The translations under genes and the position numbers were made by a program. The notes under the pieces were generated by a model. That model was not told the origin of the DNA and did no database searches. It saw only the letters and a list, made by a program, of their open reading frames with translations. From positions 1-32,500 of IMG/VR virus record IMGVR_UViG_3300007735_000620: a DNA stretch of 32,500 bases, one strand, 5' to 3'. Of the stretch, positions 1 through 5,235 are shown piece by piece (within the stretch, counting starts at the first letter, position 1; each line of letters starts with the position of its first letter). The DNA is from a virus.

Positions 1-153
1 GGCGGCGCCCTTGCCGGTGTGCTGCCTACTCGGCCCACTCGGCCCACTCGGCCCACCAGTCACCAGCGCGCGTGACGTAGACGCGCACGCCAGCGCGCGA
101 AAGCGCGGTGCAAAACTCAAGCACCTGCTCGTCGGTCATCGCGTCAAGGTCGG
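1..153. repeat. Left copy of the terminal redundancy
   Basis: These bases recur at 32330-32500. The copies differ in the number of 9-bp units (three here, five on the right) and by one substitution near 117 (CAAAACTC here, CAAAAATC on the right). The right copy is cut by the window end, so the repeat may be longer. The simplest reading is that the sequence wraps round a circular or terminally redundant phage genome; a true direct terminal repeat or a duplicated gene is possible. If this is a wrap, the unit length from base 1 to 32330 is 32,329 bp. Confidence 0.9.
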
Positions 154-220
154 CCTTGGTGGTGATCAGGTCGCCGGGGCAGATGCAGTCGAGGCTCATC
201 TCTGGTGCGGGTGCGTTCAT
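26..220 (-). CDS. Small acidic protein ending in WAE tripeptide repeats, unknown function
   Basis: This encodes 64 residues. I chose the ATG at 218-220 because AGGAG lies just upstream; the longer open frame to 340 would run through the promoter. The N-terminus starts MNAPAPEMSLDC and the middle is a short helical segment (ADLDAMTDEQVLEF). The last ten residues are WWAEWAEWAE, encoded by three copies of a 9-bp unit. The second copy of this gene, at the right end, has five units, so repeat number changes length without shifting the frame. It is the first gene behind the leftward promoter at 267-295; if the genome is circular, the next genes are 32028-32273, 31783-31995 and 31679-31786. I recognise no family. 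The position suggests an early accessory gene. Confidence 0.7.
   Translation of the reverse strand: MNAPAPEMSLDCICPGDLITTKADLDAMTDEQVLEFCTALSRAGVRVYVTRAGDWWAEWAEWAE
29..55. repeat. 9-bp tandem repeat, three copies (WAE codons)
   Basis: The unit CTCGGCCCA occurs three times here and five times at 32358-32402. Read on the minus strand it encodes Trp-Ala-Glu, so gain or loss of units keeps the frame. Exact short tandem repeats are prone to replication slippage, which would explain the copy-number difference. Confidence 0.95.
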
Positions 221-266
221 GTGCCTGTCTCCTGGTTGGCGCCGCGCTCGATGCGCTGGCCCCACC

Positions 267-295
267 AGTCTACCACCGTGGCGCACTTGCGTCAA
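267..295 (-). promoter_or_regulatory. Leftward sigma70-type promoter
   Basis: On the minus strand there is TTGACG (290-295), a 17-bp spacer and TAGACT (267-272), a good match to a bacterial sigma70 promoter. It lies 47 bp upstream of the start codon at 220. About 45 bp from the -35 box to beyond the -10 box closely match the rightward promoter at 385-413 in inverted orientation. Confidence 0.7.
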
Positions 296-384
296 GCGAT
301 ACCGCAAAAGATTCTGCACAAACTTTGATAGTGCCGACACCGTGCAGCTTTACAACTTTCTGCATCTTTTTTTGCGTGCTTCCC

Positions 385-413
385 TTGTCGCAAATGCTCC
401 ACGGTGATAGTGT
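385..413 (+). promoter_or_regulatory. Rightward sigma70-type promoter, homologous to the leftward one
   Basis: TTGTCG (385-390), a 17-bp spacer and TAGTGT (408-413) precede the gene starting at 460. From the -35 box to about 429 the sequence matches the leftward promoter with six differences in 45 bases, including the shared tail GTGGGGCCAGCGCAT. The -10 box is weaker than in the leftward copy. Confidence 0.6.
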
Positions 414-459
414 GGTGGGGCCAGCGCATGCCGCGCTGCATCAACCGACAGGAAACACA

Positions 460-834
460 ATGAACGCCACGCCGAACACGCTCAGCCGCCCGACCTTCAC
501 CGCGCAGATGCGCCGCGTGATGGACCACAACAACACGCGCACCGCGTTTGTCCTGACGGTGCGTGATGGCGCCATCTGGGAAGTGGCTCGGGCTTACATC
601 CTCTGGGGCAGGTCTGGCCGTGTACAGGTCGTGGTCGTCAACTACGGCAACCAATGGGCGATGCAATCCTTGCACTACGGCAGCGCGTCCGGCTACGGCT
701 ACGACAAGCTTACTGCAGCCCTGGCCGGTGCACGCATCGGCGACGTTGTGCTTACCGACCATGGCCGCGACGGTCTGACCATTACCGAAGCGGCATGCGC
801 GCATGGCTGGAAGCTCTGCGGCTTCAACGCGTAG
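460..834 (+). CDS. Hypothetical early protein, 124 residues
   Basis: I chose the ATG at 460 because ACAGGAAACACA lies just before it, closely resembling the leaders of the leftward small genes; the open frame extends upstream but through the promoter. The protein begins MNATPNTLSRP and has a probable alpha/beta core with beta-strand-like stretches (RTAFVLTVRDG, RVQVVVVNYG) and a C-terminal helical region. I see no catalytic motif, membrane segment or zinc site, and do not recognise the family. It is the only gene behind the promoter at 385-413. It ends directly against the convergent stop codon at 835, with no room for a terminator between them. Confidence 0.7.
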   Translation: MNATPNTLSRPTFTAQMRRVMDHNNTRTAFVLTVRDGAIWEVARAYILWGRSGRVQVVVVNYGNQWAMQSLHYGSASGYGYDKLTAALAGARIGDVVLTDHGRDGLTITEAACAHGWKLCGFNA

Positions 835-1188
835 TCATCCGCTCCGCGCAATCCGGCGGGCCAGCTCTGCTGCTGCGGCGGTCGGGGCTGGCACGCTGGG
901 TGCGGGCGGTGGAGTCCAGGCTCGGCGCGGCTGCGCTGGCTCTGGCCAGAGCTGGCGTTCAAGCCATGGCACGGCACCGATTGCCCATGCGGTGAACGCG
1001 TCAAGGTCGAGCGTGCCGCCGCTGCGCTGGCGTCGGGCCTTCTCAATCCCACGCCACAGTGCGCTGGCCTGCTCGGGCTGCGGGTCAGGGTGCAGCGTGC
1101 ACCCAAGCTCAAGCTGTACCCAACGGTGCAGCAGCTCCGCGAAGATAACGTCGACCTGCAAGGGGACAATGGAACGGCGTTGAGTCAT
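835..1188 (-). CDS. Hypothetical protein downstream of the replication initiator
   Basis: This encodes 117 residues. The start at 1186-1188 is preceded by GGAGAACACC; an upstream in-frame ATG at 1200 has no ribosome site. The N-terminal part is mixed helical (VDVIFAELLHRWVQLELG) and the C-terminal third is rich in proline and alanine before a basic helix. It follows the initiator-like gene on the same strand with a 31-bp gap made of 13-bp repeats. In lambdoid phages the gene after O is the helicase loader P; the position suggests a similar role, but I see no sequence signature of P or DnaC, so this is only a contextual guess. Confidence 0.65.
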   Translation of the reverse strand: MTQRRSIVPLQVDVIFAELLHRWVQLELGCTLHPDPQPEQASALWRGIEKARRQRSGGTLDLDAFTAWAIGAVPWLERQLWPEPAQPRRAWTPPPAPSVPAPTAAAAELARRIARSG

Positions 1189-1200
1189 GGTGTTCTCCAT

Positions 1201-1239
1201 GGAACGTCATAGTGGAACGTCAGAATGGAACGTCAGAAT
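1201..1239. repeat. Three 13-bp tandem repeats across the end of the initiator gene
   Basis: The unit GGAACGTCA plus four bases (TAGT, GAAT, GAAT) occurs three times in a row. The array covers the last six codons and the stop of the initiator gene (1220-1222) and the gap to the next gene. Thirteen is not a multiple of three, so the array cannot expand inside the coding frame without shifting it. Confidence 0.9.
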
Positions 1240-2233
1240 CGTCGAGGTCTGGCTGCTGCGCTGCAAGCCACGCTTCCGCTTCGGCGTTCTCGCGTGCAAT
1301 GCGTGCGGCTGCGGCTGCTGCCCGTCGACCGCTGGGGCTCTGCGCTTGGCGCTGCACCCAAGCGGGTGCTGGCTGGTCGGGCTGCTGCTCCGCAAGCTCC
1401 GCTGGTGTAGGCGCTTGCGCTCCGGTCCAGGTGCGGCGCAGCGCGTACTCGGGATGGCGCAGCACACAAGCAAGGTCGACCGTCCGGTCGGCGCTTGGGT
1501 TGCGGCTGTCTTCCCCTCGATGCCACGCCGCTGCAGGGTCATGCAGTAGCCAGACCATCGCGTCGTACAAGTCTTGGGCTGGCACCTTGGCAAGCACCGT
1601 GCGCACCTTGGGCACCCATGTTGCAGCGCTCAGCCCTCGCCCTCCGGCATGACGGCTTAGGCGCAGCTCTTCAAGGCGCGCAAAGCAGTGCTCGGCTTCG
1701 CTGCGTTCGCGCTGTGCTGCTGTCGGTGCTGTCGGTTCCGCTGTCGCTTGCGCCTTCTTGCGGCGCTTGGTCGGCGCAGCCGACATGCTCTCTTCTGGCG
1801 GGTTCAGTGGTGGGTTCTCTGGCGGGTTCTCTGGGGGGTTTGGGTGCCACACTGACACCGGGGGGTGTCGCTCTGACACCGGGGGGTGCCACACTGACAC
1901 CGGGGGGTGTCGCTCTGACACCGGGGGTGTCTCTGTGACACCGGGGGTGTCGCTCTGACACCCCCCCTCAACCTTGAGCGCAGCCAAGTGCAGCACGTAG
2001 GTTGGCGTCACCCGCTCTGGCACGTAGTGCGCAGTCAACAGGCCGGTTGCTTCGAGCGCACGCAAGGCACGCTGCACTGTGCGCTCCGACCATCCAGCAC
2101 GGCGGCACAAGGAGCGCAGCGAAGGCCAGCACCGCCCGCTGTCGTCTGCAAAGGACCACAGCGCCAGCGCGGTTGCAAGCTCGACCCCTTCGAGGTCGCT
2201 GTCCATAAGTGTACGGGCATCAAGCTGGCGCAT
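1220..2233 (-). CDS. Winged-helix replication initiator (lambda O-like) with iteron-encoding linker
   Basis: This encodes 337 residues in three parts. Residues about 17-80 form a winged helix-turn-helix (CWPSLRSLCRRAGWSERTVQ, then RALRALEATGLLTAHY), the layout of phage replication O and related HTH proteins. Residues about 90-148 are a low-complexity linker with PPVSERH/PPVSVWH heptads and NPPE repeats. Residues 150-337 are a basic then helical, alanine-rich region ending in DLDDSDVPF, like the acidic tip of bacterial SSB. The linker DNA carries five palindromes, as the lambda origin lies inside gene O. The likely job is origin binding and recruitment of host replication proteins. The start is uncertain: the ATG at 2233 has no clear Shine-Dalgarno, and ATG at 2204 is an alternative. 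A transcriptional regulator is the other possibility. Confidence 0.75.
   Translation of the reverse strand: MRQLDARTLMDSDLEGVELATALALWSFADDSGRCWPSLRSLCRRAGWSERTVQRALRALEATGLLTAHYVPERVTPTYVLHLAALKVEGGCQSDTPGVTETPPVSERHPPVSVWHPPVSERHPPVSVWHPNPPENPPENPPLNPPEESMSAAPTKRRKKAQATAEPTAPTAAQRERSEAEHCFARLEELRLSRHAGGRGLSAATWVPKVRTVLAKVPAQDLYDAMVWLLHDPAAAWHRGEDSRNPSADRTVDLACVLRHPEYALRRTWTGAQAPTPAELAEQQPDQPAPAWVQRQAQSPSGRRAAAAAARIARENAEAEAWLAAQQPDLDDSDVPF
1793..1840. repeat. Four 12-bp tandem repeats (NPPE codons)
   Basis: Four units related to CTCTGGCGGGTT lie end to end and encode Asn-Pro-Pro-Glu/Leu on the minus strand. They adjoin the palindrome array and together with it form about 170 bp of repetitive DNA inside the initiator gene. 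Confidence 0.85.
1843..1962. repeat. Array of five palindromic iterons, candidate replication origin
   Basis: The palindrome GACACC-(G)3-4-GGTGTC occurs at 1854-1869, 1875-1890 (one base off), 1896-1911, 1917-1931 and 1937-1951. Half sites flank it at 1843-1848 and 1957-1962. Spacing is 21, 21, then about 20 bp, roughly two helical turns, so all sites face the same side of the DNA. Because two spacings are 20 bp, the same unit is read in all three frames of the host gene. Binding sites inside the initiator gene match the known lambda arrangement; origin function here is inference. Confidence 0.7.
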
Positions 2234-2304
2234 GGTTAGCGCCGCCCGTGGCGGTGTTCAGGCATTGGATGTTCCTGCTTGGGTTGATGCCGGTCCTGCC
2301 CCAA

Positions 2305-2348
2305 CCCGCGCGTCGCTGGTCCGATGATCAGTCGGGGCGACGCGCGGG
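2305..2348. repeat. Perfect 12-bp inverted repeat with internal stem
   Basis: The arms CCCGCGCGTCGC (2305-2316) and GCGACGCGCGGG (2337-2348) are exact complements separated by 20 bases. Inside, CCGA and TCGG can form a second short stem. A further 6-bp inverted repeat (GGGTTG 2281-2286, CAACCC 2302-2307) overlaps the left arm. No T-run follows on either strand, so a simple intrinsic terminator is unlikely. Confidence 0.85.
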
Positions 2349-2411
2349 TGCGCTGGCAAGGCGCGTGACAGGAACAGCCGAAGCGATGGTAACGTCTGGC
2401 GCACAAGCCGC

Positions 2412-2452
2412 AACCCAAAAATGAAGACGGCACCCAGACCATTCTGGATGCC
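2412..2452 (-). terminator. Leftward terminator or attenuator before the initiator gene
   Basis: On the minus strand GGCATCCAG (2444-2452) pairs with CTGGGTGCC (2429-2437) over nine positions with one G-U pair and a six-base loop. GTCTTCATTTTT follows. This is a typical intrinsic terminator shape. It lies about 30 bases after the weak leftward promoter at 2485-2514 and about 200 bases before the initiator gene, so it would act as an attenuator if that promoter is used. Confidence 0.6.
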
Positions 2453-2480
2453 GCCCCCTCGTTGCATTGCGTTCTGCGCA

Positions 2481-2624
2481 CGCCATTCTACCGCTGCCTG
2501 ACGGGCAACGGCAAGGCGACCTTCCTATCTTTTCTGGCGCCGTAAAATACTTTCGCCGTTCTATCAACGCTTGACGGGCGACGACCTTCCTATCTTTTCT
2601 GGCGCCGCAAAATACTTTGCGCCG
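2481..2624. repeat. Two long direct repeats, 65-bp period
   Basis: Copies lie at 2481-2558 and 2554-2624. Their core, from 2517 and 2582, is nearly identical over about 42 bases (it contains CTATCTTTTCTGGCGCCG and AAAATACTTT). The left parts are diverged (CGCCATTCTACC against CGCCGTTCTATC). A degenerate third beginning (CGCCGATTGCTTGAC) follows and supplies the -35 box of the rightward promoter. The position between divergent operons suggests operator or origin sites; no protein is known to bind them. Confidence 0.85.
2485..2514 (-). promoter_or_regulatory. Possible leftward promoter for the initiator operon
   Basis: On the minus strand there is TTGCCG (2509-2514), an 18-bp spacer and TAGAAT (2485-2490). 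It lies in the diverged part of the first direct repeat, and the second repeat has only TAGAAC at the matching place without a good -35 box. The match is moderate. Confidence 0.4.
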
Positions 2625-2629
2625 ATTGC

Positions 2630-2658
2630 TTGACCTGTAGCGCACGCCGCAATAGGAT
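2630..2658 (+). promoter_or_regulatory. Rightward sigma70-type promoter of the recombination operon
   Basis: TTGACC (2630-2635), an exact 17-bp spacer and TAGGAT (2653-2658) lie 27 bp before the first gene. The strong ribosome site AAAGGAGG (2669-2676) follows, eight bases before the GTG start. It directly follows the two long direct repeats, which are therefore placed to control it. Confidence 0.75.
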
Positions 2659-2684
2659 CGGGGGGCGCAAAGGAGGCGCATCCA

Positions 2685-2840
2685 GTGAGTACTACACAGA
2701 ACGTCCAACCCTACACCAGCATCAAGGTGCACGCGCAAACGCGTGAACTTGCAGAGCAACTGCGCGCGAAGCGTGGCTTGCGGTCTATCGCTGCACTGAT
2801 CGAACAACTCGTGGCGCAAGCCAGCAAGGAGCAAGCATGA
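2685..2840 (+). CDS. Small ribbon-helix-helix-like DNA-binding protein
   Basis: This encodes 51 residues from a GTG at 2685 with the ribosome site AAAGGAGG upstream. The sequence has a beta-strand-like start (YTSIKVHAQTRELAEQL) followed by two helices around a short turn (KRGLRSIAALIEQLVAQ), the general pattern of ribbon-helix-helix or Arc/CopG-type proteins. It is the first gene of the rightward operon and its stop overlaps the next start (ATGA). Proteins of this kind often repress their own promoter, and the direct repeats before the promoter would be candidate sites; that link is inference. The fold call rests on pattern only, since the protein is short. Confidence 0.65.
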   Translation: MSTTQNVQPYTSIKVHAQTRELAEQLRAKRGLRSIAALIEQLVAQASKEQA

Positions 2841-3604
2841 CCACCAACCTGACCATCAGCGACAACTGCGCTGAGCTGTTCAAGGCCCTGGCCCAAGCAC
2901 AGGGGCAGATGGGCCGCGCCTACAAGACGGCCAACAACCCTGCCTTCCGCACCAAGTACAGCGACCTTGCATCTATTCTTGAGGCTGTGCTGCCGAGCTA
3001 CAACGCTGCCGGTATCGCCATCTCTCAGCATCCTGTGCTGGACGGCGACCTTGTGCACTGCACCACCATGCTGTTGCACGAATCCGGTCAGTGGATGCGC
3101 TCAGTCTGCACGATGCCCGTCGGCGGCAAGAAGGATGCGCACGCTGTTGGGTCGGCCATCAGCTACGTACGGCGCTACACACTGGCCAGCATCTGCGGTG
3201 TGATTCAGGCCGACGATGACGGCAACGCGGCGACACAGCAGCAGCAGCACGAAGCACCGCGTCCGCGGTTCGCTGCAGCGCCAGCACCGGCACCAGCACG
3301 CACTGACAGCCTGACGCGCGCAGAGCTGATTGCTGCGCTCGATGGCGTGATCGACTACCGCGTGCTCGAATCGTACTGCGGCTGGCATGGGAAGGCAGAG
3401 CCGACCGCGATGCCGCACCACCAGCAGCAGCAGATGCTGGCTTGGGTGCGCGGTCCTGGTCTGCCTGTGCTCCAGGCGTACGCTGAAGAGCGCGACCAGG
3501 AACAGCGCCAGCTTGAGGCTGATGTGTCGGCGGCAATGGGTGTCGAGTCGACCCTGCCTGCGCCAGAGCCAACCCGTCGTGTCCGCAAGGGAGGTGCCGC
3601 ATGA
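2837..3604 (+). CDS. erf: ERF-family single-strand DNA annealing protein
   Basis: This encodes 255 residues, typical for the ERF superfamily (P22 Erf and relatives). Residues about 5-135 carry the family features: LFKALAQAQGQMGRAYKTA, then KYSDLASILEAVLPSYNAAGI, a GQW turn, and the conserved GSAISYVRRYTLASICGV segment followed by DDDGNAA. The C-terminal half is linker-like with a glutamine run and a basic tail (RRVRKGG). ERF proteins form rings that anneal complementary single strands in recombination and help circularise or recombine phage DNA. AAGGAG precedes the start, which overlaps the stop of the small DNA-binding gene. The exonuclease-like gene four places on is the natural partner. 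Confidence 0.9.
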   Translation: MTTNLTISDNCAELFKALAQAQGQMGRAYKTANNPAFRTKYSDLASILEAVLPSYNAAGIAISQHPVLDGDLVHCTTMLLHESGQWMRSVCTMPVGGKKDAHAVGSAISYVRRYTLASICGVIQADDDGNAATQQQQHEAPRPRFAAAPAPAPARTDSLTRAELIAALDGVIDYRVLESYCGWHGKAEPTAMPHHQQQQMLAWVRGPGLPVLQAYAEERDQEQRQLEADVSAAMGVESTLPAPEPTRRVRKGGAA

Positions 3605-3966
3605 CCATGAGTGTTCGCGTTCACTGGGCGCATCGCGCAGCCGCCGCGCTCGAAGAGGCAGGCATCACAGACTACAGCGTGCAAGTGAACGCGCATGGCG
3701 TGTACCTGCACCTTGGCTTCAAGGACTTCGTGAAGCTGGTGCAGAAGCACGCTGCCAACGCGCGCGGTGGTGAGACTACCGCAAAGCAGGTTGGCGAAGG
3801 CATGCTTGCGTACCTGTCGCTGACCCTCGTGCACGGCAACATCACGTACTGCACGCAACAGTCGGTGGACTACCGCAAGCTTGCGCTGCCTCAGGGCGGC
3901 AAGTCGCTGGGCCGTTGGAATCCTGACCACCAGCCAAGTCCCTGGCTGATTGAGACCGAGCAGTGA
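3601..3966 (+). CDS. Hypothetical protein in the recombination operon
   Basis: This encodes 121 residues, starting within the ERF stop codon (ATGA). It opens with a helix (HWAHRAAAALEEAGI), then beta-like stretches (DYSVQVNAHGVYLHLGF) and a helical middle (FKDFVKLVQKHAANARGG). I see no metal or nucleotide motif and do not recognise a family. The position between ERF and a RuvC-like nuclease suggests a role in DNA metabolism, but nothing in the sequence proves it. Confidence 0.75.
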   Translation: MTMSVRVHWAHRAAAALEEAGITDYSVQVNAHGVYLHLGFKDFVKLVQKHAANARGGETTAKQVGEGMLAYLSLTLVHGNITYCTQQSVDYRKLALPQGGKSLGRWNPDHQPSPWLIETEQ

Positions 3967-4451
3967 TTCTGCTTGGCATCGACCCAGGGCCGACCACCAG
4001 CGGGGTCTGCGTGTATGACGCCACATCGGCACCGTTCGTTGTGGCGTCGCATGCGCGGCTGCGCTGGCACGATGCGCGCGAATGGCTGCGCGCGTACCCC
4101 AACGCGCTGGTCATCTGCGAGCGAACGCAAGCTGGTCCACCATCTACCCAAGTGGTCCTGACCACAGAGATTGTGGGGCGGGTGCAGGAAGCCTGCGACC
4201 TGCTGGGCCATCAGCTCGTGCTGAAGTATCGGCGCGAAGTGCTGCAGGCCCTGGGCTGTGCAGCCGCGGGCAACAAGGACGCGCTGGTCAGGCAGGTTCT
4301 GATCGGCATGCACGGTGGCGATGGCCTTACAGCTGTCGGCCACAAGAAGCGGCGCGGCCCATTGTGGGGCGTGTCATCGCACAGCTGGCAAGCGCTCGCG
4401 CTTTGCGTTGCGCATCGCCTGCAATCGGGAGCAACCTATGAACGAAGCTGA
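3963..4451 (+). CDS. RuvC-like Holliday junction resolvase family protein, active site altered
   Basis: This encodes 162 residues from a GTG overlapping the previous stop (GTGA). The N-terminus ILLGIDPGPTTSGVCVYD is the first RuvC/RNase H-fold strand pair with catalytic Asp7. LVICERTQ gives the second acidic residue, Glu53. The middle (VLKYRREVLQALGC, GNKDALVRQVL) and the C-terminal GVSSHSWQALALCVAHRL match phage RuvC-like proteins. There the family usually has H-x-x-D; here it reads H140-S-W-Q143, so the last acidic ligand seems to be missing. It may still bind branched DNA, use another residue, or be inactive. The role would be cutting recombination intermediates before packaging. Confidence 0.8.
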   Translation: MILLGIDPGPTTSGVCVYDATSAPFVVASHARLRWHDAREWLRAYPNALVICERTQAGPPSTQVVLTTEIVGRVQEACDLLGHQLVLKYRREVLQALGCAAAGNKDALVRQVLIGMHGGDGLTAVGHKKRRGPLWGVSSHSWQALALCVAHRLQSGATYERS

Positions 4452-5235
4452 ATACCGGGCACATCCTGCTGTCAACTACAGCACGCTCAAGCACATGCGC
4501 AAAAGCCCGCTGCACTACCGGCATGCGGTCGACAACCCTGAGGATAGCGGCAACGAATACGCCATGCTCCGCGCCGTGCATGCGTTGGTGCTGGAGCCGA
4601 TGACCGCGCACGAAACGATCGCCGTGTGGGACGGTCGGCGCGACAAGCGCGACAAGGCGTACTGCGCGTTCTTGGATGCGAACGCTGGCAAGGACATTCT
4701 GAACCCAACTGAGCACGCGCAAGCGCTGGCGGTGTCGGCTGCCTACAGCCGCAACAGCACGGTGCAGTGGCTGCTGAGCCTACCGGGCACACGCTGCGAG
4801 CAACCGCACGTGTGGACCCATCAGTGTGCCAACCTGGAGCTTGCCCTCAAAGGTAAGCCGGACATCCTGCACTACAGCGCAGAGCATGGTCTGATCGTCG
4901 CCGACCTGAAGACCTGCGGCGATACGGATGCGCGGCTGGTCGCCAGCATGGCCCGCAAGTACGGGTGGCTGCTGCAGCTTGCGCACTACACGCTGCTTGC
5001 GTTCGACCTGTGGCAACTGGACCCGACCACCACGCCCGTACACTGGCTGACCATCACAGCCGAAGACAAGGCACCGTTCGATTGCACCGCTTTGTCTTGG
5101 GATGCGGGCTCGATCATCGCGGCTTTGCAAGAGCACGCTGCGCTGATTGCACAGCTTGAGCGCTGCTTGCTGACTGACCAGTGGCCGGGCCGCGGGGAGC
5201 TTCAGGTCGCCAGCCTGAGCCACGCCGATGCTTGA
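4438..5235 (+). CDS. PD-(D/E)XK nuclease, RecE/phage exonuclease type
   Basis: This encodes 265 residues. I chose the ATG at 4438, with GGGAG upstream and a 14-base overlap with the previous gene; the longer frame lacks a ribosome site. The N-terminus YSTLKHMRKSPLHYRH and AVHALVLEP fit the RecB/RecE-like phage exonuclease family. The nuclease core is clear: GKPDIL with Asp142, then VADLKT with Asp156 and Lys158, then KYGWLLQLAHY with the Q-x-x-x-Y motif (Gln180, Tyr184). Such enzymes resect double-stranded ends to give the strand on which ERF loads. Together they form a two-component recombination system like RecE/RecT or Red. Exonuclease activity and polarity are inferred from family. Confidence 0.88.
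   Translation: MNEAEYRAHPAVNYSTLKHMRKSPLHYRHAVDNPEDSGNEYAMLRAVHALVLEPMTAHETIAVWDGRRDKRDKAYCAFLDANAGKDILNPTEHAQALAVSAAYSRNSTVQWLLSLPGTRCEQPHVWTHQCANLELALKGKPDILHYSAEHGLIVADLKTCGDTDARLVASMARKYGWLLQLAHYTLLAFDLWQLDPTTTPVHWLTITAEDKAPFDCTALSWDAGSIIAALQEHAALIAQLERCLLTDQWPGRGELQVASLSHADA

Larger units (their letters stand above)
2234..2684. other. Non-coding control region between divergent replication and recombination operons
   Basis: No convincing gene lies in these 451 bases. From left to right they hold a large inverted repeat (2305-2348), a leftward terminator-like hairpin (2429-2452), a weak leftward promoter (2485-2514) embedded in two direct repeats with 65-bp period (2481-2624), and a good rightward promoter (2630-2658) with its ribosome site. 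A nine-codon frame MPEHRHGRR ends just before the initiator start codon and has AGGA upstream; it could be a leader peptide but is unsupported otherwise. Confidence 0.7.

Noticed and set aside
2236-2265. A nine-codon leader peptide (MPEHRHGRR) before the initiator gene
   Set aside because: It has an AGGA upstream and ends two bases before the initiator ATG, but such short frames are common by chance; kept only as a note.
2328-2834. A 168-codon minus-strand frame across the direct repeats
   Set aside because: It overlaps the well-supported rightward promoter and the 51-residue gene, has no ribosome site and has shadow-like composition (many Arg and Cys).
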